This document shows, one piece after another, positions 36,036-44,400 of a DNA stretch of 52,023 nucleotides (positions are counted from its first letter, which is position 1; each line of letters opens with the position of its first letter). A program made the position numbers and the translations under genes. Under the pieces are notes generated by a model, which was not told where the DNA came from, searched no databases, and was given only the letters and a program-made list of their open reading frames with translations. Source of the stretch: an uncultured Capnocytophaga sp. (lineage in GTDB: Bacteria > Bacteroidota > Bacteroidia > Flavobacteriales > Flavobacteriaceae); NCBI RefSeq assembly GCF_938029845.1, contig NZ_CALHGG010000175.1:1-52023 (forward strand). Direction: 5' to 3'.

Positions 36036-36786
36036 CAAATTAATTTGCCAATTAACTAATAATGTATTAGCAAACACATTTTTGAAAAAGATAAATCTTT
36101 TTTTCGTTTGATTCTTTTTTGGTTTTTCTGTACCTTTGTGCTGTAATAATTGGAACTATACCACTCTACTTTTAGAAAGCAAAAATACTACCTTGTCTCC
36201 AATTGTCTTTGAAAAATTGACGCATCGCTAAATTTTCAACATTCAACTCATACATAAAAAATAAATATTCTTTTTTATATAAAAAAAATGATGATGATAA
36301 TATGCGGTGAATTTTGGTAGAAAAATAAGCGAAAAACATTGACTTGTATTTGTAAAAGAGTTTATCAACGCTTATCAACAATTAATGGGAAAGCTAATAG
36401 ATTGATATATAAATAATAATTAGGGTTATTCACCATTCTTATTTCTTTGTTATTAAAATGAAATGGAATAAAAAAACGAAAAAATAATCCCCATTTTTAG
36501 CTACGTAATGGTTGATAAGTTCTAAGAAATAAAATTGTTTTTCTGGTTGCGTTTTGCATATAATCAACTTTTTCAGAAAAGACTATTTTTTTACTGTTTT
36601 TTGTTGTAGAGTTATCAACAAATTTTTAAAGTAGAAAGTGAATAATAGAGCGCTTTATTCACTGTTTATTTTTTACTCCTCGCTCTTTTTACTTTAACAA
36701 AATAATAAGTGTTAAAACCTATTATTTTATCAAAAAAAATGATTTACTTTGCCCCGTGAATTTACTAACAAGAAAATAGAGAAAAT
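36036..36786. other. Candidate replication origin region (oriC)
   Basis: 750 bp between divergent genes with no credible ORF, very A/T-rich, with clustered DnaA-box-like 9-mers: TTATCAACG 36362-36370 and TTATCAACA 36372-36380 (10 bp apart), TTATTCACC 36426-36434, TTATCAACC on the minus strand 36510-36518, TTATCAACA 36612-36620, and TTATTCACT forms at 36637-36645 (minus) and 36655-36663. A/T-only stretches could be the unwinding element. The parS-like cluster lies 3-8 kb to the left. dnaA itself is not in the window, so this is inference. Confidence 0.5.
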
Positions 36787-37353
36787 ATGAAAAGAGTTTT
36801 TTTACTAGGTCTTAGCCTTATGTGTTTGCTTAGCTGTGATAAATCTAAGATAGCCAATACAGTTAAAAATAAAGACTATGATAAGATAAGGGATAATGCT
36901 TCCAGTGATGATAATGCTACTGAGCTGACCTTAAGCGAATACCTTCTTAAAAATGGATATGACAAGAATAATGATGGAACTTTGCAGGATAGGGAATTGG
37001 CACAAATAGAAACTCTTGTAGCCACAGGTAAGAGTATTACCAACCTTGACGTATTGTCAAAAATGACTAGCTTAAAACAAGCGGATTTTTCAGGTAATAA
37101 AATTGCAATAGCTGTTCTCAATGCACCTCTTTTGACAGAAATCAACTTGAGTAATAACAGACTTATGACTTTGGATATTTCTAGAGCACCTAAACTTATA
37201 GATAATATCAATATTACAGGTAATCCCAAACTTACTTGTGTAAAAGCAGAATTTTCACAAGTTACTAAGCTTAAGGGTAGGGCAAATAATATAAAAACAG
37301 ATGTGGACAATGAAGGAAAGTCCAAGGTCAATTTTGCAACTACTTGTAAGTAA
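36787..37353 (+). CDS. Small LRR lipoprotein with EF-hand-like loop
   Basis: 188 residues; lipobox CLLSC with Cys17. Residues 58-70 read YDKNNDGTLQDRE, a dockerin/EF-hand-type calcium loop, followed by three or so leucine-rich repeats (ITNLDVLSKMTSLKQADFSG, LTEINLSNNRL, LIDNINITGNPKL) and a C-terminal Cys. It resembles in style the large LRR lipoproteins at 8846 and 13952 but is much shorter and lacks their shared middle domain. Function unknown; probably surface-exposed. Confidence 0.82.
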   Translation: MKRVFLLGLSLMCLLSCDKSKIANTVKNKDYDKIRDNASSDDNATELTLSEYLLKNGYDKNNDGTLQDRELAQIETLVATGKSITNLDVLSKMTSLKQADFSGNKIAIAVLNAPLLTEINLSNNRLMTLDISRAPKLIDNINITGNPKLTCVKAEFSQVTKLKGRANNIKTDVDNEGKSKVNFATTCK

Positions 37354-37398
37354 AAGTTAAATATATATTAAATAATATATGAATTGCAAATAAAAACG

Positions 37399-37474
37399 TA
37401 CCTTTGCACTGTTTCATAATATTGGAATTTATTGGTTAAAAAAGGAATTGCCTCATTATTGGGGCAATTTTTTT
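37399..37474 (+). ncRNA. Candidate small RNA (promoter followed closely by terminator)
   Basis: TACCTTTG (37399-37406) is followed, with no ORF, by AATTGCC...GGGGCAATT and a T-run (37446-37474). A transcript of about 60 nt would result. The hairpin may instead simply terminate the upstream lipoprotein gene. Confidence 0.3.
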
Positions 37475-37574
37475 ATGCCCTATCTGCTCCTTCCTAAGTT
37501 AGAAAAAATTTGTATTGGAGTGAGTTCGTTTAATAATTTGTCATTTGTTGCTTGTCATTTTTTATTAATTTTCG

Positions 37575-37582
37575 TACTTTTG
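37575..37582 (+). promoter_or_regulatory. mscS-like gene promoter element TACTTTTG
   Basis: TAnnTTTG match 20 bp before the ATG at 37603. Confidence 0.6.
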
Positions 37583-37602
37583 CCTTTCAAACCAAATAAA
37601 CT

Positions 37603-39324
37603 ATGAACTTACGTTTATTTTTTCTCTTGGGAGGGCTCTTCTCTGCAGCAGCTTTTGGACAAGCTCAGGATAGCTTATTACAAGTATTACAGCAACAAAT
37701 AAGGGAACTGAGAATACAACGCAGTCAAGATTCCCTAAAAGTGAATGTGCTTAGTGAGGAATTACAATCCTTATTGCTTTTGGATACACGCCGTGTAGAG
37801 ACGGAGAAAGATTCAATCTACAAAGCACAGCGACAAGAAGAGATCAAACGTATTTATTCCAAAGCCAATGGATCTCCACTAGTCTTCGAGAATGATACCC
37901 TCTATACAGTTCATGCTAGTTTGGGGCTTTATTCTCCCTTGGAACGAACTGAATATACCCTCAAAAAGTTACGCAAATTAGTAGAATTACCTATTTTTAA
38001 ACAGGATTCCCTTAAGATAAAATCTCAAAACGATCTCCTTATGATAACCTACCAAGGAGAATGGATACAGGCCATAAGTGAGGAAGATGCTATTCTGGCA
38101 CATCTCTCTCAAGAGGAATTGGCTGAATCCTTACAAAGGGATATTTTGCGGGCGGTAACCCAGTATAGAGAGGAACACAGTATGCAAAAGCGTGTGTTGC
38201 GCATAGGGGAATTATTTCTATTTGTTGTAGCTATTGTTACACTCTTCTACCTACTGAATCTTCTTTTTAGAAAACTGGAACGGCAACTTCTCAAGCAATC
38301 TTTCTTCAAAAAAGGGGTAAAAATCAAGAACTACCAAATGCTTAACAAGGATAATATGAAGTATATCCTTGGTAAAACACTTTTTCTACTGAAGTTGGTT
38401 ATCTTTTTTATCATCATTTTCGTAAGTATTCCTTTTGCTTTGAAACTTTTCCCCTCTACACAAATGTGGGCGGAGAAGCTTTTGAAACTCATTTTAGATC
38501 CTCTTAGCCAGATAGGCAATGCCATAATGGATTACTTGCCTAACCTTGTTATCATAGGAATAATTGCTCTTATTGCACGTATGGTACTGAAGCTTATGCG
38601 GTATTTTCTCTATGAGATAGAGCGGGGAGCGCTTAAGATAAAAGGCTTCTATAAGGAGTGGGCAAAGCCTACTTATAATATTTTGAGAATCTTGTTTCTC
38701 TGTTTTATTTTTATTGTGTCTTTCCCTTACTTACCTGGGTCAGGTTCTTCGGCCTTTCAGGGAGTATCTATTTTCTTGGGGCTACTGATTTCCTTGGGTT
38801 CGTCCTCCACTATTTCCAATGGAATGGCAGGGATTTTTATCACCTATATGCGTGCTTTTCGGGAGAATGATTGGATCAAGGTAGGGGATTATATAGGTAT
38901 GGTTATACATAGGGATAGCTTAGTTACTCGCCTGAAGACGATTAATAACGAAGAGGTTACCGTCCCTAACTCCATGATACTCTCCTGTTCCACTATGAAT
39001 TTTTCTTCCATAGGCCGTACCACTGGTCTGGTGGTTACCACTCAAGTGAAAGTACGCTATGATGCTCGCTTGGAGGATGTAGATGCTACCCTTATTGCCG
39101 CTGCTCAAGCCACTAAGGGCGTAACAGACAAGATTACTCCTTATATATACCACATATCGCTCAATGAGCTGAATGCTACCTATGAGATCAATGCGGTTAC
39201 TTTTGAGCCACAGAATATGTATATTATCAAGTCTGACCTGATTAAGAATATCTATAATGCTTTCCGTGAGCGTAATATAGAGCTTACCTCTATTGAATTT
39301 ATTGAAATTAAATCACGTCAGTAG
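37603..39324 (+). CDS. MscS-family mechanosensitive channel with periplasmic coiled-coil region
   Basis: 573 residues; signal peptide (MNLRLFFLLGGLFSAAAFGQ) and a Gln/Glu-rich coiled-coil periplasmic region to about 195. Membrane helices lie near 202-222, 262-285, 300-330, 350-378 and 385-410. The pore-lining helix and beta-domain follow: GSSSTISNGMAGIFITYMRA, NDWIKVGDYIG, NNEEVTVPNSMILS. Expected to release osmolytes on hypo-osmotic shock. Monocistronic; a hairpin AGGGGCGAATTGCCATTCGCC follows the stop. Confidence 0.9.
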   Translation: MNLRLFFLLGGLFSAAAFGQAQDSLLQVLQQQIRELRIQRSQDSLKVNVLSEELQSLLLLDTRRVETEKDSIYKAQRQEEIKRIYSKANGSPLVFENDTLYTVHASLGLYSPLERTEYTLKKLRKLVELPIFKQDSLKIKSQNDLLMITYQGEWIQAISEEDAILAHLSQEELAESLQRDILRAVTQYREEHSMQKRVLRIGELFLFVVAIVTLFYLLNLLFRKLERQLLKQSFFKKGVKIKNYQMLNKDNMKYILGKTLFLLKLVIFFIIIFVSIPFALKLFPSTQMWAEKLLKLILDPLSQIGNAIMDYLPNLVIIGIIALIARMVLKLMRYFLYEIERGALKIKGFYKEWAKPTYNILRILFLCFIFIVSFPYLPGSGSSAFQGVSIFLGLLISLGSSSTISNGMAGIFITYMRAFRENDWIKVGDYIGMVIHRDSLVTRLKTINNEEVTVPNSMILSCSTMNFSSIGRTTGLVVTTQVKVRYDARLEDVDATLIAAAQATKGVTDKITPYIYHISLNELNATYEINAVTFEPQNMYIIKSDLIKNIYNAFRERNIELTSIEFIEIKSRQ

Positions 39325-39347
39325 TAGGGGCGAATTGCCATTCGCCT
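39323..39347. terminator. Hairpin after the mscS-like gene
   Basis: GGCGAAT-TGCC-ATTCGCC overlapping the stop codon; no T-run follows, so it may be a dispersed palindrome rather than a true terminator. Confidence 0.45.
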
Positions 39348-39373
39348 ATATTAATCATTAATCATTATTTAAG

Positions 39374-40483
39374 TTGTCTTACATTCGTTCCTACAATTGT
39401 GTGACTCCCTTAGGAGTTACCATACAAGATCACATAGATGCCCTATTGCAAGGGCACACAGGGATACAATACTTTTCCCATTTTGGACATATATCCGATG
39501 TATATTTGGGCAAAGTATCTCCAGAGCAGGCGGAGGCGTGTTTTCCCTTTGTAAGTACTAATATGGAACTTACATGGCTAGAGAAGATGCTTCTTTTGGC
39601 TGTGGTACCCCTTTTGCCTATGATGCAGATAGGGGAGCGTACCGCCTTGGTACTCTCCACTACCAAAGGGAATATATCCCAACTGCAAGCAGGGGGTAGC
39701 CTGCCATACCTCACCCTCATAGCCAAGAAGATAGCCAAATTCTTGGGTATTACTACCGAGCCTATTGTAGTGTCCAATGCTTGTGTATCGGGAGTGGTAG
39801 CTCTTTCGGTAGCTGACCGACTGTTACAAAGTGATGTTTATGACAATGCTCTGGTCTTGGCAGGTGATGAAATTTCTGAGTTTGTTATCTCTGGCTTTCA
39901 ATCCTTTCAGGCAATGAGTAGTCGTCCCTGTCGTCCTTATGATAAAGCACGCGATGGCATTACTCTTGGTGAGGCTACAGCGGCGGTTTTTCTTACTCAA
40001 GAAGATTTTTTGGCACAAGCCGAGATCTTAGGCAGTAGCAGTATCAATGATGCTAACCATATCTCAGCACCCTCTCGTACAGGAGAGGGGCTTTACCTGA
40101 GTATTACCAAAGCCTTGGAAGAAGCTGGACTTACTCCTTCCCAGATAGATTTTATCAATGCTCATGGTACGGGTACTCTCTATAATGATGAGATGGAAGC
40201 TATTGCTTTTTCTCGAGCAGGGTTACAAGAGGTACCCCTCAATAGCTACAAAGGGTATTTTGGACATACTTTGGGTGCTTCGGGACTTTTGGAGACGGTA
40301 GTAAGTTTGGCACTTGCCCAAGAAGGAAAACTTCTTAGGTGTGAGGGCTTTGATACCTTAGGTGTTTCTCAGCCGCTGAATATCATTACCCATACGCAAG
40401 AGGCTACTGTAAAGCACCTATTGAAGACTGCCTCAGGCTTTGGAGGTAGTAATGTTGCTATGGTATTGCGATTGATGGATTAG
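39374..40483 (+). CDS. Beta-ketoacyl-ACP synthase family protein
   Basis: 369 residues from a TTG start (SYIRSYNCVTPLGVT is the family's N-terminal strand). Catalytic triad intact: Cys137 in VVSNACVSG, His264 in AHGTGTLYND and His298 in GHTLGASG, with the C-terminal GFGGSN loop. It is shorter than FabF (about 410) and has no ACP, ketoreductase or acyltransferase beside it, so it may serve an aryl-polyene or flexirubin-type pigment pathway encoded elsewhere; that role is inference. It overlaps radC tail to tail by 4 bp. Confidence 0.86.
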   Translation: MSYIRSYNCVTPLGVTIQDHIDALLQGHTGIQYFSHFGHISDVYLGKVSPEQAEACFPFVSTNMELTWLEKMLLLAVVPLLPMMQIGERTALVLSTTKGNISQLQAGGSLPYLTLIAKKIAKFLGITTEPIVVSNACVSGVVALSVADRLLQSDVYDNALVLAGDEISEFVISGFQSFQAMSSRPCRPYDKARDGITLGEATAAVFLTQEDFLAQAEILGSSSINDANHISAPSRTGEGLYLSITKALEEAGLTPSQIDFINAHGTGTLYNDEMEAIAFSRAGLQEVPLNSYKGYFGHTLGASGLLETVVSLALAQEGKLLRCEGFDTLGVSQPLNIITHTQEATVKHLLKTASGFGGSNVAMVLRLMD

Positions 40484-41187
40484 CATAAGCCCTCTTCCGC
40501 TAAGCTCTTATACTGTTTTTCGGTGATGATCACATGATCTAAGAGGCGTATATCCAATAGCTGCCCCGCCTCTCTTACTCGCTGAGTAAGCTGTAAGTCC
40601 TCTTTGCTAGGGATAGTACTCCCCGAAGGATGGTTATGAGATAGTATTAGGGAGACAGCTCCTTGTTCTAAGGCTATTTTCAGGAGCAAGCGAATATCCA
40701 CTACTGTATGAGTAATACCTCCTACCGAGAGTCGCACCTTATGGATCACACGGGCAGCACTACTGAGATATAATGCCCAAAACTCCTCATGAGGGAGTTC
40801 TCCGATAAGAGGTTGCATGAGAGCAAAAACATCCTCGGCACTCTCAATCTTAGGCAGAGGCTCAGGCGTTTCTGCGCTACGCCTACGCCCCAGTTCGGTA
40901 GCAGCTAGGATAGTGATGGCCTTGGCGGTGCCTATTCCCTTGAAGGAGAGCAGTTGCTGAAGACTTTGTTTGCCTAGTGTGGTAAGGCTATTATTAACCG
41001 ATGCCAAGATACGTTGGCTCAGTGCCACGGCACTTTCGGTAGCATTGCCCGAACCAATAAGAATAGCCAGTAGTTCCGCATTGGTAAGTACTGTTTTTCC
41101 TTGAGCAATCATCTTCTCTCGTGGGCGATCACTATCCGCCCAGTTCTTGATAGAAAGCCGCTGGGAGGAAGAAAGATTCTTAGTCAT
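40480..41187 (-). CDS. radC: RadC family protein (JAB/MPN domain)
   Basis: 235 residues. N-terminal helix-hairpin-helix (LLSFKGIGTAKAITILAATE) and a C-terminal JAMM metalloprotease-like motif LSHNHPSGSTIPSKED. Despite the name, a direct DNA repair role is doubtful; RadC proteins are often near mobile DNA. Its promoter TAAATTTG lies at 41212-41219. Divergent from leuS, whose reading frame carries an inserted element. Confidence 0.93.
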   Translation of the reverse strand: MTKNLSSSQRLSIKNWADSDRPREKMIAQGKTVLTNAELLAILIGSGNATESAVALSQRILASVNNSLTTLGKQSLQQLLSFKGIGTAKAITILAATELGRRRSAETPEPLPKIESAEDVFALMQPLIGELPHEEFWALYLSSAARVIHKVRLSVGGITHTVVDIRLLLKIALEQGAVSLILSHNHPSGSTIPSKEDLQLTQRVREAGQLLDIRLLDHVIITEKQYKSLAEEGLC

Positions 41188-41411
41188 TAGATTTTTTGTG
41201 TTTCTTGACTACAAATTTACGAAAAAAAGACAATTTGACAATGAGATAATGGGTTAATTTGCCGATGAGTGAAAATAAGCAATTAGAAATAAGAAAAAAT
41301 GCTTATTTCTATAAATTTGCTAATTATCTCATTGGCGGATTGACAAATTATTTCTATCTTTGCAAAATAATTGGCAAATTTGCTAATTGACAAATCAATA
41401 AATTAATACCT
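41188..41411. repeat. Spacer with AATTTGCC-type short-period repeats and two divergent promoters
   Basis: Variants of AATTTGCC/GACAAATT recur about every eight bases in both orientations. The minus-strand element TAAATTTG (41212-41219) serves radC; TATCTTTG (41355-41362), with TTG 20 bp upstream (41332-41334), serves leuS. Confidence 0.7.
41355..41362 (+). promoter_or_regulatory. leuS promoter element TATCTTTG
   Basis: Consensus -7 with a -33 TTG at 20-bp spacing, 50 bp before the leuS ATG. Confidence 0.7.
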
Positions 41412-44400
41412 ATGACCTATAATCACAAAGAAATAGAAGCCTATTGGCAGGCTTATTGGGCTGAGCACCAAACCTATAAGTCAGTAAATGACTATAACAA
41501 ACCTAAGTACTATGTGCTTGATATGTTCCCTTACCCCTCAGGAGCGGGCTTGCATGTAGGGCACCCACTGGGCTATATAGCCAGCGATATTGTGGCGCGC
41601 TACAAGCGACATAAGGGGTTCAATGTATTACACCCACAAGGGTACGACAGCTTCGGCTTGCCTGCTGAACAGTATGCTATCCAGACAGGGCAACACCCTG
41701 CCCTTACCACGGCACAGAATATCGCCCGCTACCGTGAGCAGTTGGACAAGATAGGTTTTTCCTTTGATTGGAGTCGTGAGGTCAAAACTTCAGACCCTGC
41801 CTACTACCGCCATACCCAATGGATATTTATTCAACTTTTCAATTCGTGGTATAACAACGAAACTGATAAGGCAGAACCTATTGACACACTCATTGCTCTC
41901 TTTGAAAAAGAAGGCAATGCCAAGATAAATGCTGCCTGTGATGATGATACCCCCTCCTTCATTGCTGAAGAGTGGAAAGCCTTTTCTGAGGCTGACAAGC
42001 AGCGAATCTTACTTAAGTACCGACTTACCTACTTGGCAGAGACAGAAGTAAACTGGTGTCCTGCCTTGGGTACTGTACTCGCTAATGATGAGATTGTAAA
42101 CGGTGTATCCGAACGTGGTGGTCACCCTGTGATCCGTAAGAAGATGACCCAATGGAGTATGCGCATTACCGCCTATGCCGAACGCCTTTTGCAGGGCTTA
42201 GATACCATCGATTGGAGTGAGAGTATTAAGGAAAGCCAACGCAATTGGATAGGAAAGTCAATAGGAGCGTCTATTGATTTTGCAGTTATCCCCCGTTCCC
42301 CCGAAGGGGGACAAACCTCAAGTGGAGTGAATGATTGTTCTCTTGAAGGGGGACAAACCTCAAGGGAAGTGGATAATCCTATAGATATTATTTCAGAAGT
42401 TATTTCAGATGGGAAATTTGGATATATGACAGGAGGGAATAATTCTCATTTACTAATAGAAAAAGCAAAAGAAATGAGAAATAATATGACTGATGCTGAA
42501 AAACTTCTTTGGGAGGTACTTGGAGCTAAAAATATAGGAGATAAATTTAGAAGGCAGCATGTCATTGGTGATTTTATTGCTGACTTTGTTTGTCTTCCAA
42601 AACGATTAATTATTGAGGTAGATGGAGGTTACCATAATGATGATACACAACAAAGTTTAGATGAGCAGAGAACAAAGATATTAAATCATCTAGGTTTTGA
42701 AGTAATTCGTTTTACTAATGAGGAAGTATTAGGAAATCTTGACGAAGTTGTTAATCAAATAGAGGAAAAACTCTCTTTGTTACCTAATATCAAAGAATTA
42801 AATAAAGCAGAACAATCATCAGAGACTATTGGGACAAGGGGAGTTCAAGTTTGTCCCCCTTCGGGGGAACGGGGGATTACCGTCTTCACTACACGTCCTG
42901 ACACCCTCTTTGGGGTTACTTACCTTACTTTAGCTCCTGAACACGCCTTAGTACCCCTTATCACTACTGAGGAGCAACGCGCTGAGGTAGAAGCCTATAT
43001 GGCAGCTACTGCCAAGCGTTCCGAGCGTGACCGTATGGCAGATACTAAAACCGTATCAGGGGCTTTTACAGGAGCGTATGCTCTACACCCACTCACAGGC
43101 AAGCAAATCCCTATTTGGATAGGAGACTATGTATTGGCTAGTTATGGAACAGGAGCTGTGATGGCAGTACCTGCGGGAGACGAACGTGATTATGCCTTTG
43201 CCAAGCACTTTAAGGGTGCTAAGGGAATGCCCGAAGTGATTAACATCTTTGACAAAGATATTTCAGAAAATGCCTTTACCGATAAGGAAGGCATGATCTA
43301 CCAAAACTCAGACTTCTTAGACGGTTGTACTTCTTTTAAGGAGGCTTTCCCTAAAGTATTGGCAGCTTTGGAGGCGAAGGGAGTAGGCAATTCCAAAGTG
43401 AATTACCGCCTACGTGATGCGGTATTCTCTCGTCAGCGCTATTGGGGGGAACCTTTCCCTGTCTATTACAAAAATGGGTTGCCACAGATGATTGAGGAAA
43501 CTTACTTACCCATCCTCTTACCCGAAGTAGAGAAATACCTCCCTACTGAAGAGGGTAATCCGCCATTGGGCAATGCTACTATTTGGGCATGGGATACTAC
43601 CAATCATAAGGTAGTGAGCAATGAGCTTATTGATAACCAAACCGTATTCCCATTGGAACTTAACACCATGCCAGGTTGGGCAGGCTCTTCATGGTATTGG
43701 TTGGAGTATATGATGGAAAAAGAGGAACGTGTGGACTTTCCTACTAAAACCGTAACCAACTATTGGCAAAATGTAGATCTGTATGTAGGTGGTAGCGAAC
43801 ATGCCACAGGACACCTTTTGTACTCACGCTTTTGGAATAAGTTCCTTAAGGATAGAGGCTTTGCCCCTACCGAAGAGCCTTTCAAAAAACTGATTAATCA
43901 GGGTATGATATTGGGAATGAGTGCCTTTGCATACCGAGTGTTATGGGAAGTGAAAGATGAGCAAGGTAATGAAGTGAATTTAGTTGAAGTAAAAGAGCTT
44001 TCATCTAATAACTTTCCTCCTATATTTGTTTCAAAGAAATTCAAGGATGATAAGTTGGCGATTGTTTTATTAGAGAAGATTTTCCCTAAATATCCTCAAT
44101 GGGTGGAGTTTATGAAAAAACTCTCAGGAAAAATAATTAATACTATTATCCAACCTATTCACGTAGATGTTTCTCTCTTAAAAGATACTTCCGATGAGTT
44201 AGACATTGAGAGATTTAAGGCGTGGCGCAAAGAATTTGCCGATGCTGAGTTTATTTTAGAAGAAGACGGCAAGTATATTACAGGACGTGAAGTAGAAAAG
44301 ATGTCGAAATCTAAATACAATGTGGTAAATCCTGATGATATTTGTGAGCAATATGGAGCGGATACCTTGCGCCTCTACGAAATGTTCTTAGGTCCTTTGG

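Noticed and set aside
36172..36381. 69-aa minus-strand ORF in the candidate origin
   Set aside because: Low-complexity Phe/Lys/Ser-rich product of A/T-rich DNA, covers the paired DnaA-box-like sites, no family resemblance.
36637..36663. TTATTCACT 9-mers as strong DnaA boxes
   Set aside because: The same word recurs in ATTCACTATTCACT spacer repeats elsewhere in the window, so these two copies are weak evidence; the TTATCAAC boxes carry the argument.
42289..42876. Intein in LeuS
   Set aside because: No nucleophile at the left junction, no His-Asn at the right junction, and no splicing blocks; the boundaries are DNA inverted repeats instead.
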